Source: Pseudoalteromonas shioyasakiensis
Lineage (GTDB): Bacteria > Pseudomonadota > Gammaproteobacteria > Enterobacterales > Alteromonadaceae
DNA: 64,000 nucleotides
Direction: 5' to 3'
NCBI RefSeq assembly: GCF_001550135.1
Contig: NZ_LRUE01000002.1
Span: forward strand, 145,472-209,471
The stretch's first letter is position 1; each line of letters opens with the position of its first letter. Positions 7,936 through 17,323 of the stretch are shown piece after piece. The translations under genes were made by a program, and so were the position numbers. The notes below the pieces were generated by a model. The model was not told where the DNA came from, did no database searches, and saw nothing but the letters and a program-made list of their open reading frames with translations.

Positions 7936-8301
7936 ATTATTTTTCTCTTGCTCGCGTTTTTCGCGCACTTCTCTTAATTCTTCAGCCAGTTCTTTTGCTT
8001 TTTGTTTGGTTTTTTCAGAAAGCTCACCAGCCGCTTCTTTACTCTCAATCCATGCATCTAAGGCAATTTCTTTACCATCGTCATACATGCTTAAGCCCAT
8101 TTTCTTACTCTCTTCGAGTAACTCTTGCAGTGAGTCGTCGTTAAACTCATTGGTGGCGTCTTTTACGTCGCTCCAAGCATCATTTAGGGCTTGCTTTACT
8201 TCCTCTTTTGCTTCGCTGGCATCTTTCTTGGCCTGCTCTGCGTCATCACAACCTGTTAAGGCAATACAGCCTAATAAAACTAAGCTTGCTAATTTGTTCA
8301 T
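7933..8301 (-). CDS. Small highly charged helical lipoprotein
   Basis: 122 residues with a lipoprotein signal (lipobox LTGC, Cys18). The mature chain is almost entirely Glu/Lys/Asp/Ala-rich and predicted helical (KKDASEAKEEVKQAL near its start, KQKAKELAEELREVREKREQ near its end). It resembles LEA-like or apolipoprotein-like amphipathic repeats, with no catalytic motif. Possible roles are envelope stabilisation or a coiled-coil spacer; this is inference. It stands alone, convergent with the TonB receptor gene and divergent from the acetyltransferase gene. Confidence 0.85.
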   Translation of the reverse strand: MNKLASLVLLGCIALTGCDDAEQAKKDASEAKEEVKQALNDAWSDVKDATNEFNDDSLQELLEESKKMGLSMYDDGKEIALDAWIESKEAAGELSEKTKQKAKELAEELREVREKREQEKNN

Positions 8302-8350
8302 ATTTTTCTCTAATGGTTAATTAACTATTAAGCAGTATAAGCAATAAAAA

Positions 8351-8896
8351 ATGAATATAGCTAGAACAGCACGATTAAGTTTTCGGTTAATGGATGAAAA
8401 TGATGCCGAGCTACTTTATGAGCTCGATAACGACCCTGAGGTAATGAAACATCTCACTCGCGGCAAAGTATCCACTATGCAGACTGTTAAAGAGGTATTC
8501 ATTCCACGCTTGAATGCGTATCGAAATGAGCAAAAAGGCTGGGGGCTTTGGCAAGTAAATATCATAGAGAGCAATACCTTTATCGGTTGGGTATTAGTCA
8601 GGCCCATGGGCTTTTTTGAACAACCTGATTTTAGTGATTTAGAAATTGGCTGGCGCTTTAAAAAAATGAGCTGGGGCAAAGGCTATGCGTCTGAGGCAGC
8701 ACTTGCCATTGCTAAAGCCGTAAGTGAGCCAGAAGAAGTAAAGTCGCTCAGTGCCACAGCACTAAAAGATAACCTAGGCTCAATAAAGGTGATGGAAAAA
8801 CTAGGCCTTAAGTTTGTAAAAAACTATATCCATAAAGATGAGCACGGTGAATTACCTGCAGTACTTTATTCATGTCCTAAAGAGCAGCTTAGCTAA
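8351..8896 (+). CDS. GNAT-family N-acetyltransferase (RimJ/RimL type)
   Basis: 181 residues with the acetyltransferase-3 pattern: N-terminal TARLSFRLMDENDAELLYEL, then beta strands, then the acetyl-CoA pyrophosphate-binding motif around WGKGYASEAALAIAKA (residues ~110-125), then the NLGSIKVMEKLGLKFV segment that packs on the cofactor. Related enzymes modify ribosomal protein N-termini, amino acids or small amines. The substrate here cannot be told. The start codon is the first ATG after the divergent lipoprotein promoter; the ribosome-binding site is weak. Confidence 0.88.
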   Translation: MNIARTARLSFRLMDENDAELLYELDNDPEVMKHLTRGKVSTMQTVKEVFIPRLNAYRNEQKGWGLWQVNIIESNTFIGWVLVRPMGFFEQPDFSDLEIGWRFKKMSWGKGYASEAALAIAKAVSEPEEVKSLSATALKDNLGSIKVMEKLGLKFVKNYIHKDEHGELPAVLYSCPKEQLS

Positions 8897-8972
8897 GTTA
8901 ATCGTAACTAATTGACCTTAAGTGTTTCACATGTCTAAATGGTCAAAATAACATCAAGAAAAAGGAAGTACC

Positions 8973-10631
8973 ATGGCAAATTTAGTCAAATACGCGGCAC
9001 ATCTGTTGATCGTTACCGCGATATTCTTTCATCCGTCAAGTTTTGCAAAACAAGCCGCTGTCGCAATGCCTGATAGCTACAGCAGTGATACGGCTCGGGC
9101 TATTTTAGAGCAAGGCGGTAACGCCGTTGATGCGGCAATTGCGGCACAGTTTGTATTAGCAGTGACTTTACCAGAAGCCGGAAATATCGGTGGTGGTGGC
9201 TTTATGCTGATCCAAAAAGATGGCAAGGGTGATTTTATTGATTACCGTGAAACAGCCCCTGCTGCAGCTCATCGCGATATGTACCTTGATGATAAAGGTG
9301 ATGTTATTGATAACATGTCTGTGTACGGTATTCACGCAAGTGGTGTTCCGGGCAGTGTTGCTGGAATGTGGCTTGCCCATCAAAAGCACGGCAGCTTAGA
9401 GTGGAAAACTCTGCTAGAGCCTGCGGTTAAATTAGCAGAGCAGGGCTTTATTGTGCATCCTAAGCTAGCTGCGAGTATCGAGCGTTATATTGCGCGAATG
9501 GCCAAAAAGTCGGTAAACATTAACTTTGCTGATTACTTTGCCGATGCTAAAGCAAATAAGGTATTTAAACAGCCGGAACTTGCCGCCACACTAAAACGTA
9601 TTCGTGATCAAGGTAAAGCTGGTTTCTACGAGGGTGAGACAGCAAAGATCATAGCGTCATTTATGAAGCAGCACGGCGGTATTATTACTGAGCAAGACTT
9701 AAAAGCTTATCAAGCTAAGTCACGTACACCAATTAAGGGTAACTGGCGCGGTTACGAAGTGCTCACATCGCCACCGCCAAGTTCAGGTGGTATTGCTATT
9801 TTGCAGTGGCTAAAAATGTACGACTTGGCAAAGCCTGAAGGAAAGCTTGAGCACAACTCGACCACCTATGTCCATATTTTGGCTGAAGTAGGTAAACGCG
9901 TATTTGCCGACAGAGCAGAATATTTAGGCGACCCAGATTTTTATGAGGTGCCAAAAACAGCTCTACTTGCAGATGATTATCTTAGCAATCGTGCAAGTAC
10001 AATTCGCCCAGATGCCATTTCGACAACTGAGAACATCAAACCGGGTTTACACGAAAGTGAGCAAACAACGCATTTTTCTATCCTAGATAAGTGGGGTAAT
10101 GCCGTTGCTAATACCACGACCATCAACTTAAGCTTTGGCAGTGGCGTGGTTGTATCGGGCGCAGGATTTATTTTGAATGATGAAATGGATGACTTTAGTG
10201 CCAAGCCAGGTGTGATGAATGTATTTGGTGCAATTGGTGGTAAAGCTAACGAAATTCAACCTCATAAACGCATGTTGAGCTCAATGACACCGACCATTCT
10301 ACTTCAGGATAACAAAGTTAAAATGGTAACAGGCTCTCCGGGTGGCACCACGATTATTAGCTCTGTGTATGAGTCTATTTTAAATGCGGTTGAATTTGAT
10401 ATGACTGCAGAGCAAGTGGTAGACAGCCCACGTTTTCATCACCAGTTATGGCCTAAAAATGTGATTAGATACCACACAGGTCTTGAACCAAAGGTTGTTA
10501 AAGCGCTTGAGAAGATGGGTTATACACTTGATGAACGCCATTTTGGTGATATGCATGTGATCATCAATAAAGACGGTAAATTAGATGCAGCCTCTGAAGC
10601 ATCTGGCCGTGGTAAAGCAATGGTGTTTTAA
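8973..10631 (+). CDS. ggt: Gamma-glutamyltransferase
   Basis: Periplasmic Ntn-hydrolase that splits glutathione and other gamma-glutamyl compounds and transfers the glutamyl group. 552 residues with a signal peptide (~1-25). The precursor self-cleaves before the nucleophile Thr; here the conserved TTHFS motif places it at Thr365. Other signatures are GGGGFML near the N terminus, ETAPAAA, the DEMDDFS loop and the GSPGG oxyanion loop. AAAGGAAG precedes the ATG. It is followed by a strong terminator, so it is monocistronic. It would supply amino acids from extracellular or periplasmic glutathione. Confidence 0.95.
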   Translation: MANLVKYAAHLLIVTAIFFHPSSFAKQAAVAMPDSYSSDTARAILEQGGNAVDAAIAAQFVLAVTLPEAGNIGGGGFMLIQKDGKGDFIDYRETAPAAAHRDMYLDDKGDVIDNMSVYGIHASGVPGSVAGMWLAHQKHGSLEWKTLLEPAVKLAEQGFIVHPKLAASIERYIARMAKKSVNINFADYFADAKANKVFKQPELAATLKRIRDQGKAGFYEGETAKIIASFMKQHGGIITEQDLKAYQAKSRTPIKGNWRGYEVLTSPPPSSGGIAILQWLKMYDLAKPEGKLEHNSTTYVHILAEVGKRVFADRAEYLGDPDFYEVPKTALLADDYLSNRASTIRPDAISTTENIKPGLHESEQTTHFSILDKWGNAVANTTTINLSFGSGVVVSGAGFILNDEMDDFSAKPGVMNVFGAIGGKANEIQPHKRMLSSMTPTILLQDNKVKMVTGSPGGTTIISSVYESILNAVEFDMTAEQVVDSPRFHHQLWPKNVIRYHTGLEPKVVKALEKMGYTLDERHFGDMHVIINKDGKLDAASEASGRGKAMVF

Positions 10632-10649
10632 TTAAGCTTTAAACTAGAC

Positions 10650-10677
10650 AAAAAAGCACCCTCGGGTGCTTTCTTTG
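10650..10677. terminator. Bidirectional terminator between ggt and tyrP
   Basis: Stem AAAGCACCC / GGGTGCTTT with a 2-nt loop, A-run before and T-rich after, between the convergent ggt and tyrP genes. Confidence 0.88.
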
Positions 10678-10691
10678 ATTTGGTGGGCTGT

Positions 10692-11894
10692 TTAACCAAT
10701 CGCTGGAATAAGCCCCGCCATTTGTAAACCTTGAGCACTAATAATAAGCACACCAAACAGGGCGGCCAGTGCTAAGCCAATATTACCGCCTTTAACTTGG
10801 TAACCCGCATCAGGTTTGCTGCTTCGTTGCTTATAGACCATAGCAACCGGTAAAAACACCGCTAAAATAACCAGCGCAATGGCGGCGTAGCCAAGTGCCA
10901 TAATAAACCCTTGTGGATAGAATAGCGCAAAGCCTAGCGGTGGAATAAAGGTGATCAAGGCTGTTTTGATACGATCTTTACTGCCATCACCTTTTTTAAA
11001 TGCATCAGCAAAAAAGTCGAATAAACCTAAACTCACCCCTAAGAAAGACGTGGCCAACGCTAAATCAGCAAAAATGTTCACAGCAGTGGCAACATGTGGG
11101 CTGTGAGCAATGCTAGCGACACTGCTTACGAATCCAGGTAACCCTTGACTTTGTAGTAAGTCGCTTTGACTCATCATGCCTTGGCTAAGTAATTGCCAAA
11201 AAATGTAAATTACTAAAGGCAATGCGGCACCTGCCACCATTACTTTACGAAGTGTTTTGATATCTAAACCCACGTATTTCACAATCGATGGAATAGAGCC
11301 ATGAAAACCAAACGAGGTAAACACCACCGGGATTGCAGATAAGATCAGACCTTGTTCAATAGGCATTTCAAGTAAGTGTTGGCCATGAACATAAGGTGTC
11401 AGCATATAAAATAAGCTGGCTAGTACGCATACTTTAATAGTGAACAGTACGCGGTTAAGCTTATCGACTTTGCTGGTACCGAGTGTCACCACAGTACCGA
11501 TCACAACAGCCAGAATAACTGAGCCAACTTGCGGTGCTAAAGAAAGCGATAAACCATTGTTGAGCTTTTCTTGTAATTGCGCACCACCACCTGCGATATA
11601 GGCAGCGCATAATGCGTAAAACAAAAACATCACTGAAAAGTTAGCGACCCATTGCCCACGTTTACCCAACCATGACTTAGCTAACGTATTGAGGGTTGCA
11701 TCTCTGTCGGCATATTGATGCAGCTCTAGCATCAGCAATGCTGTGTAGGTCATTAAAACCCAAGTTAAAAAGATTAGTGATAACGCTGTTGTGAAACCAA
11801 GCCCTGCGGAGGCGATAGGCAATGCCAGCATCCCTGCACCTATGGTGGTGCCAGCAACAATTAACATGCTACCTATTGTTTTATTTTTAAGCAC
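10692..11894 (-). CDS. tyrP: Tyrosine/aromatic amino acid permease
   Basis: HAAAP-family inner-membrane proton symporter for aromatic amino acids. It matches my memory of E. coli TyrP along its whole length, for example IVAGTTIGAGMLALP in TM1, IPVVFTSFGFHGSIPSIV mid-protein and LALATSFLGVSLGLFDF near TM8. About 11 transmembrane helices. A GTG at 11894 sits behind AAGGGG at ideal spacing and gives the MLKNKTIGSM N terminus of the family; an in-frame TTG at 11924 would add ten residues without a matching ribosome-binding site. The TyrR-like box ~100 bp upstream supports a tyrosine-regulated TyrP role rather than Mtr. Confidence 0.92.
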   Translation of the reverse strand: MLKNKTIGSMLIVAGTTIGAGMLALPIASAGLGFTTALSLIFLTWVLMTYTALLMLELHQYADRDATLNTLAKSWLGKRGQWVANFSVMFLFYALCAAYIAGGGAQLQEKLNNGLSLSLAPQVGSVILAVVIGTVVTLGTSKVDKLNRVLFTIKVCVLASLFYMLTPYVHGQHLLEMPIEQGLILSAIPVVFTSFGFHGSIPSIVKYVGLDIKTLRKVMVAGAALPLVIYIFWQLLSQGMMSQSDLLQSQGLPGFVSSVASIAHSPHVATAVNIFADLALATSFLGVSLGLFDFFADAFKKGDGSKDRIKTALITFIPPLGFALFYPQGFIMALGYAAIALVILAVFLPVAMVYKQRSSKPDAGYQVKGGNIGLALAALFGVLIISAQGLQMAGLIPAIG

Positions 11895-11942
11895 TTTTTG
11901 CCCCTTAAACTTCGTGAGAGGCAAGCAAGATATAACTTGTTT

Positions 11943-11965
11943 AACAAAACTTAAATAGTTTTGTT
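11943..11965. repeat. Perfect inverted repeat AACAAAACT-N5-AGTTTTGTT
   Basis: Nine-base arms around TAAAT, between the TyrR-like box and the tyrP start. It could be a second operator or a leader hairpin in tyrP mRNA. Confidence 0.6.
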
Positions 11966-11984
11966 ATAAATCAAAGAAATTAAA

Positions 11985-12002
11985 TGTAACCTATGATTTA
12001 CA
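11985..12002 (-). promoter_or_regulatory. TyrR-like box upstream of tyrP
   Basis: The sequence TGTAACCTATGATTTACA fits the TyrR consensus TGTAAA-N6-TTTACA with one mismatch. It is centred about 100 bp upstream of the tyrP start. In E. coli TyrR controls tyrP from similar boxes; the function here is inferred. Confidence 0.75.
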
Positions 12003-12300
12003 TGTGCAAACAGGCTGTTGAAATCAGCAAATAACTTTTTGCCAAATAGCATGAGTATTCGTGTTGACAAAATCACCATTTAGGCGGATTCTTAAGCTTC
12101 TTCAACTTACTTTATTAAATACCATGATGCAGCTAAACCAACGACCAACAAACAATTGTATGCGCCTGACCTCATCAGTCGTATGGTCTGTTATGTGCTG
12201 CGGTTAATTAAGTAAGTTTTACTAACCGCGTTCTAAGCGGTTGGTTATTTCCCTTTTAAATTTTCTTCCGCTTTTTTCGCCTTTTTAAAGGAATAAGCTT

Positions 12301-13206
12301 GTGCCTGTTAAAGCCTCATATTTTTTAATGGTGGTGATTTGGTCAACAACACCACTGGGTATTGTTTGGAGTAGTGAAACGGTAGCACCAACCCTGGCTG
12401 TGTTTTTACGCATGCTGGTGGGGCTGGTGTTGGCTTCGTTTGTCGTTGCTGTTGCCAATATCCGAGTGCCTTGGCATCGCCGTGCTTTATTCCTTTATGG
12501 CTATTCAAGCATAGGTATTTTTGGCGGCATGTTATTAAGTTACATGGCAGCTAAAACAGTGCCTTCTGGGTTAATATCATTAATGTTTGGCCTTGCACCA
12601 ATTTTATCGGGCTTACTTGCGCAAAAAATCTTGAACGAACCTAAGTTTAGCGCCATTAAGCTTGGCGCACTTGGCTGTGCCTTAATTGGTTTATTTTTAG
12701 TAAGCCAACGCCATATTCAAGGGGGAGTAGAGCAGCTTAGTGGCCTGTTATATGTATTTATGGCAGTGTGCTTTTTTAGTTTGAGCGGTGTGATGATCAA
12801 ACGGGTAAGAATTGCTATTCATCCAATGGCTACCACATTTGGCGCGTTGGTTTTTGTAACCCCGCTGTTTTTTATTACTTGGTTGCTGGTAGATGGGCAA
12901 CTTAATAGCCAGATGTGGAGTGCAAAATCAATGTACTCAATTGTTTACTTAGGCGTGTTTGGTTCATTAATTGGTGCGCTGGCGTATTTTCATGTATTGC
13001 AGAAGTTGAACGCCAGCACGGTCGCATTAACAACCCTGATCACACCAAGTTTTGCAATCGCGATTGGTGGTTTACTTAATGATGAGCCCATTGACCAAGC
13101 ACTGATTGTTGGCGCGACCATCATTATGATTAGCCTCGCATTTTTTCAGTTTGGCGATAAGTGGCTAAAGCGCTTTAAGCGCGTGAAATCGGTAGAAATG
13201 AGTTAA
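12301..13206 (+). CDS. EamA/DMT-family transporter
   Basis: 301 residues, ten predicted transmembrane helices made of two EamA repeats (about 5-135 and 150-285). Characteristic elements are WSTTPLGIVWSSE in TM1, AAKTVPSGLISLMFGLAPI in repeat 1 and LNASTVALTTLITPSFAI in repeat 2. Family members export amino acids, nucleosides or other metabolites. The start is GTG, preceded by AAAGGA. It is divergent from tyrP, which might hint at amino-acid efflux, but the sequence does not show the substrate. Confidence 0.9.
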   Translation: MPVKASYFLMVVIWSTTPLGIVWSSETVAPTLAVFLRMLVGLVLASFVVAVANIRVPWHRRALFLYGYSSIGIFGGMLLSYMAAKTVPSGLISLMFGLAPILSGLLAQKILNEPKFSAIKLGALGCALIGLFLVSQRHIQGGVEQLSGLLYVFMAVCFFSLSGVMIKRVRIAIHPMATTFGALVFVTPLFFITWLLVDGQLNSQMWSAKSMYSIVYLGVFGSLIGALAYFHVLQKLNASTVALTTLITPSFAIAIGGLLNDEPIDQALIVGATIIMISLAFFQFGDKWLKRFKRVKSVEMS

Positions 13207-13211
13207 GGCTA

Positions 13212-13237
13212 GTAGCCGCTTCGGCGGCTACATTTTT
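13212..13237 (+). terminator. TTCG-loop terminator that includes the motY stop codon
   Basis: Stem GTAGCCGC / GCGGCTAC capped by TTCG and followed by ATTTTT on the plus strand. The convergent motY gene ends inside it (TAG at 13228-13230), so the element is shared between coding and terminator functions. Confidence 0.85.
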
Positions 13238-14106
13238 GCAATTTGAATGACTAAACGACGGTTTTTGTTGCGGTCTAAAATGTTGTCGTTGCTGGCAACA
13301 TGGCGCTTTTCACCGTAACCATCGGTATCTACTTTGCTTTCATCAACCCCTAAGCTAACAATGTAATCCTTAATCGCTTTAGCGCGTTTTTTTGATAACT
13401 CGAGGTTATTCCAGCGACCACCGTAGCTGTCGGTGTAAGAAGATATTGAAATAGATTCGATATTGGTGTCGTACTTTAAGTATTCGCCAATTTTATCTAA
13501 GCGTTTTTGTGATGATTTAGTCAGCTTGCTGGTATTAGGCTCATAGTTCATCACTGTGAACGAAATATCTTCAAAGCTGTAAGGCAGCATTGCATCTCGG
13601 CACTGTAAAAACGCCCAATAAGCTTGCTTAAAGTTGACACTCGATAAACCAACGGCAATTTTATCGGCACTGTTTTGCCAGTCTTGGTAATAAAATGTCG
13701 GTTGGTAACCTTTTTCAAGTTCGGTGAGCATTTCCCAAGCGGTTTTGTTGCCAAGCTCGCCGTCAAACTTACGTAATAGCTTCATATTTGCTAAGTCGCG
13801 AGCAGGCATACCTGCACGCCAGCTAGGTGGTACGGCTTTTAGGCCAGCAATACTGTAGTTGTCTGGGCGTACGACCATATCAAGGTTGAAGTTTACGTCT
13901 TTATTTTTACTGGCAGTGGTGCTGAAAATTGCTTCACCATAGTAAGGAACTTCATGATTTAATTGGCATTCTAAGCGAGAAGTTTTAACCATTTGCCAGT
14001 TCGACATATCAGCATTAGCGGTATACTCACGCATGGCTGCATGCGCATTTATACTTGCAACTGAGGTTAATAGGCCTAGGCTTAAAGGAAGTAATGAAAG
14101 CTTCAT
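13228..14106 (-). CDS. motY: Sodium-type flagellar motor protein MotY
   Basis: MotY forms the periplasmic T ring that holds the PomA/PomB stator on Na+-driven polar flagella. 292 residues: signal peptide (cleavage near ASINAHA), MotY-specific N-terminal domain (NADMSNWQMVKTSRLECQLN, VPYYGEAIF, FDGELGNKTAWEMLTELEKG), and a C-terminal OmpA-like peptidoglycan-binding domain (SYTDSYGGRWNNLELSKKRA, GYGEKRHVASN). This agrees closely with what I recall of Vibrio MotY. Start: ATG at 14106, or the adjacent GTG at 14109 which sits 7 nt after GGAG. A longer reading from 14184 is not needed. No other flagellar gene is in the window. Confidence 0.93.
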   Translation of the reverse strand: MKLSLLPLSLGLLTSVASINAHAAMREYTANADMSNWQMVKTSRLECQLNHEVPYYGEAIFSTTASKNKDVNFNLDMVVRPDNYSIAGLKAVPPSWRAGMPARDLANMKLLRKFDGELGNKTAWEMLTELEKGYQPTFYYQDWQNSADKIAVGLSSVNFKQAYWAFLQCRDAMLPYSFEDISFTVMNYEPNTSKLTKSSQKRLDKIGEYLKYDTNIESISISSYTDSYGGRWNNLELSKKRAKAIKDYIVSLGVDESKVDTDGYGEKRHVASNDNILDRNKNRRLVIQIAKM

Positions 14107-14322
14107 CACGGTAATTCTCCAACAAATCATCAATGCCAAATTATTGGCAATTTTTGTGTTTAATTGCTTCAGCACACTAAACACAGGGCTAGCTGATTAA
14201 TATAAAGCAAGTAATGTGCCTAAAAACTCAGTAAGAATCTTCGATTTCACACTATTTACTCTAGCAGAGTAGCCGTGGTTTTTGACATAATAGCCAGCTT
14301 ACACTGGCAAACCAAGAAGACT

Positions 14323-15003
14323 ATGGAAAATACTGAACAAACTCTTTTCGCAAAACGCTTTCGTGGCTTTTTTCCTGTTGTGATTGATGTTGAAACCGCA
14401 GGTTTTAATAAAGAAACCGATGCGTTATTAGAAATTGCTGCATCTGTACTGAAAATGGATGACGACGGCGTGTTAAGTATTGATCATACTGTGCATTTTC
14501 ATGTTGAGCCATTTGAAGGCGCGAATATTGAACAAGCGGCCATTGAGTTTAATGGTATTGATCCTTTTTCTGCGCTGCGTGGTGCGGTGCCTGAGGAAGA
14601 AGCGATTAAAGAAATCTGTAAAGTCGTGCGCAAGGCACAAAAAGCAGCGGGTTGCCAGCGTTCAGTGGTTGTAGCACACAATGCAGCGTTTGATCACGGC
14701 TTTTTAAATGCTGCCATTGAGCGTTGTAAAATTAAGCGCACGCCATTTCATCCATTTGTTAGCTTTGATACTACATCACTGGCAGGCCTTGCACTAGGGC
14801 AAACAGTATTAGCTAAAGCGTGTAGGGCGGCAGGTATTGAGTTTGATAATAAGCAAGCTCACTCAGCACTTTATGATACCGAGCGTACTGCAGAATTGTT
14901 CTGTTTAATCGTTAATCGCTGGCAACAACTCGGCGGTTGGCCATTGCCTGAAACTGAAGTAAGTGAAGAAGAGCAAGACTCAGCCGTTAAAACGACTGAG
15001 TGA
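14323..15003 (+). CDS. rnt: Ribonuclease T
   Basis: DEDD-family 3'-5' exoribonuclease that trims tRNA CCA ends and matures 5S/23S rRNA and other stable RNAs. 226 residues. Exonuclease motifs are VVIDVETAG (Exo I), the mid-protein [15 protein letters not shown] (Exo II) and [11 protein letters not shown] (Exo III). The nucleic-acid-binding FRGFFPV N terminus is conserved. The ATG at 14323 is chosen over an in-frame ATG at 14275 because it matches the family length. The last 17 bp overlap the 3' end of the convergent FapA-domain gene. Confidence 0.95.
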   Translation: MENTEQTLFAKRFRGFFPVVIDVETAGFNKETDALLEIAASVLKMDDDGVLSIDHTVHFHVEPFEGANIEQAAIEFNGIDPFSALRGAVPEEEAIKEICKVVRKAQKAAGCQRSVVVAHNAAFDHGFLNAAIERCKIKRTPFHPFVSFDTTSLAGLALGQTVLAKACRAAGIEFDNKQAHSALYDTERTAELFCLIVNRWQQLGGWPLPETEVSEEEQDSAVKTTE

Positions 15004-16612
15004 TCTTACCTTCAAAAAAACGCACCATGTTAGGAGGGTAAATACGTGAAAACTGTTTACTCTCTTGTGCTATCTTAAGCTCCACCCCTGGATGCATTAA
15101 TTCATTCACTTTTAAGCGACTTGTTGCTAATAAGCGCGCAATCTTAATTTTCACTAAGTGTTTCTTTTTCTTTGTGTTGGCTGTTTTAATTTTAATCTGC
15201 TGCTCGCTGGCAGTGATCTTTTTAATATAATGCGCCCGTTGAGCTGGGTCGGGTATTTTATTGGCCTTTTTGCGTGCTTGCTGTAAGGCAGCTGCTTTTG
15301 TCGCTAATAACTTTTCAAAGTCATTAATTTGCTGCTGCTTTTGGCGTAAATCATGCCAGTACTGAGCAATGAAAACCCGTGTTTTAGTGCCTGATGGCGC
15401 ACCAAGCTCGCCGGTTTCTATTCGCATCGCATCTAAAATATTGCCACCAATAATTTTGCCTCGCGGGTTATTGGCTTTGCCGACTCGAATAAGGCGGCGA
15501 GCGCTTAAATCACAATGTAAAGCTTGGCGTTCAATGAATAAATCTTGCTCTGTTTTTATATGGCAGTACTGAGCATAACCCACTGAGATAGTGCGCGAAG
15601 CCGTTATGTTACAGGTAAAGTTTTCGACGTTTTCACGTTTTCTGCCAACAGCCCCAAGCATCACGGTGACTTCACTTTTACTTTCAATTGTGGCTGATTC
15701 AACAAACCCTAAAACAGTGATATCACCCGTGGCTTTGACGCGCATACCATCTTTTACATCACCACTAATAATAACACTGCCATCAAATTCGACATGGCCC
15801 GTACTCACATCTACATGATGAAAACACAATACGTCGTCAACGCGCATACCGCGGGGTAGGGCAACAGGCACGCCCTTCGCATCGGCAATCAACATATCGC
15901 TATTATTAGGGTCAATACGCGTTCCTTCGAATGGCTCAAGAGGTAAGTCTTTACCAGGTTTTGCAGGCATTACATCACCAAACACAGTAAAGCCATCTTC
16001 ACCGGGTGTTGCAGGAACTCGCTGCATTAATGGTGTACCCGGCTTAACGGTAATAATGGCACCTAAATTACGCATGTCGACTTTACCGCCAGAGGTCGCT
16101 TGCGGGCTAAGAACGCGGTCTTGTGCTGTAGAGCATAAGCGCACGAATTTAGCATCGGTGCCTTCTTTAGGCATTCGGCCATGGGCAACAATTGCGGTGT
16201 AATGGGCGCCGGGTGGTTGCTTAAATTGTTGGCCTAAAAAGGTATCAAGGGCACGTAAACTAATGCCTTTAATCACTCCCGCCTCTGCAAGCACCTCTTG
16301 CGCCATATCCATGCTAACAATTTTACCGCCACGGGCTGTTGTTAAGCTTGCTTCAACCACCATGTTTTTAGCATCGACTTTTACTTCAAGGTGAGCATCA
16401 ACGGCTTTAGCAACCACTAAAGATTGGTTTTGATATTGGCTGCTAGGTATAAACAACTTGCCTATATTGGCATCAATATATTCGTAGCTGGCATAAGGAG
16501 ACTGCTCAAGTAATTCAATTAATTGAGAACTCGTAGTAGGAAAACCCGCATCACGAGGATGCTCACACAAAGAGACATAGCCGCTTTGTTCATCGAATGA
16601 AAACATCGACAT
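14987..16612 (-). CDS. FapA (DUF342) domain protein
   Basis: 541 residues. The centre carries the FapA/DUF342 beta-helix-like core with repeated short strands ([38 protein letters not shown], then a [20 protein letters not shown] segment). A Lys/Gln-rich coiled coil runs from about residue 415 to 500 and a short C-terminal domain follows. The family name means flagellar assembly protein A, and members are linked to polar flagellar placement or biofilm in some bacteria; the biochemical role is unclear. Being close to motY is suggestive only, since rnt lies between. ATG codons at 16612 or 16606 are both possible. Confidence 0.85.
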   Translation of the reverse strand: MSMFSFDEQSGYVSLCEHPRDAGFPTTSSQLIELLEQSPYASYEYIDANIGKLFIPSSQYQNQSLVVAKAVDAHLEVKVDAKNMVVEASLTTARGGKIVSMDMAQEVLAEAGVIKGISLRALDTFLGQQFKQPPGAHYTAIVAHGRMPKEGTDAKFVRLCSTAQDRVLSPQATSGGKVDMRNLGAIITVKPGTPLMQRVPATPGEDGFTVFGDVMPAKPGKDLPLEPFEGTRIDPNNSDMLIADAKGVPVALPRGMRVDDVLCFHHVDVSTGHVEFDGSVIISGDVKDGMRVKATGDITVLGFVESATIESKSEVTVMLGAVGRKRENVENFTCNITASRTISVGYAQYCHIKTEQDLFIERQALHCDLSARRLIRVGKANNPRGKIIGGNILDAMRIETGELGAPSGTKTRVFIAQYWHDLRQKQQQINDFEKLLATKAAALQQARKKANKIPDPAQRAHYIKKITASEQQIKIKTANTKKKKHLVKIKIARLLATSRLKVNELMHPGVELKIAQESKQFSRIYPPNMVRFFEGKITQSF

Positions 16613-16828
16613 CTGAAAAGCCCTGTAAAAAACTGCCTGTTATTATAGTTATGTGTTGTTACAGGTTATTTTTGAAGAAGGGTAACAACGTTTCCTATTT
16701 CAGCACAACTTTTGTACTATGTTAAGAATTTGTATGATTAAAATGTGAAAATATGTATAAAAACTGATTTTTCCTGCCTGAAAATTCAGCATTCAAAGGT
16801 ACTTAGCAAAAATTTCCCGATTAATGCC

Positions 16829-16858
16829 TTGAGTATGAATAGGCTACTCAGTTATACT
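16829..16858 (+). promoter_or_regulatory. Sigma-70 promoter of ssrA
   Basis: -35 TTGAGT (16829-16834) and -10 TATACT (16853-16858) with an 18-bp spacer. A start near 16865 leaves a ~25-nt leader to be removed by RNase P at the mature 5' end (16891). Confidence 0.7.
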
Positions 16859-16890
16859 GCACGAACACTCTGAATGAGATACCAAATTCA

Positions 16891-17249
16891 GGGGCTGATT
16901 AGGATTCGACGGAATTCAAGACGCCCGAGGTGCATGTCGAGGTGCGGTTGGCCTCGTAAAAAAGCCGCAATTTAAAGTAATCGCAAACGACGATAACTAC
17001 GCTCTAGCGGCATAATAGCCCGCTAGCACTTCTCCGGTGTATGTCTGTGGACCCGGTTCTGAAGTGTCACCCTACACGGACTCGCTACGGAAACCCTGGC
17101 CGGGGTTGAAGGGCTAAAACTAAGCGGCCTCGCCTTTGCAGATCGTGTTCGTCCGAGCTGTATAAGGTTAACTAAAAGACGATACTAAGCATGTAGTACC
17201 AAAGGTCGAGGCTTTTCGGACGGGGGTTCAAATCCCCCCAGCTCCACCA
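16891..17249 (+). ncRNA. ssrA: Transfer-messenger RNA (tmRNA)
   Basis: tmRNA rescues stalled ribosomes and tags the nascent protein for degradation. The mature RNA starts with GGGGCTGATTAGGATTCGAC and ends with a tRNA-Ala-like T arm and acceptor strand GCTCCACCA. The acceptor stem pairs GGGGCT- with -AGCTCC (one wobble). The tag frame starts at the resume codon GCA (16983) and encodes ANDDNYALAA followed by TAA TAG (17013-17018). The tag differs from the E. coli form by one conservative change (Asp for Glu). The pseudoknot-rich middle section and normal length (359 nt) leave no doubt. Confidence 0.98.
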
Positions 17250-17255
17250 AATATG

Positions 17256-17285
17256 AAAAAGGCTGCTCTCAGAGCGGCCTTTTTT
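17256..17285 (+). terminator. Intrinsic terminator of ssrA
   Basis: Stem AAAAAGGCTGCTCT / AGAGCGGCCTTTTT with one G-T wobble and a very short loop, starting 7 nt after the tmRNA CCA. Confidence 0.9.
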
Positions 17286-17323
17286 ATTGTCTAAAATATA
17301 GAAGTAATAGATGGCATTATTTA

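Larger units (their letters stand above)
11895..12300. other. 406-bp intergenic region between tyrP and EamA gene
   Basis: No coding sequence seen. It holds the TyrR-like box, a 23-bp inverted repeat, and, near 12224-12243, a short inverted repeat AACCGC/GCGGTT in front of the EamA exporter gene. The last may be part of that gene's leader. Divergent promoters are expected. Confidence 0.8.

Noticed and set aside
9977..10204. Minus-strand frame within ggt
   Set aside because: Shadow of the conserved ggt catalytic region.
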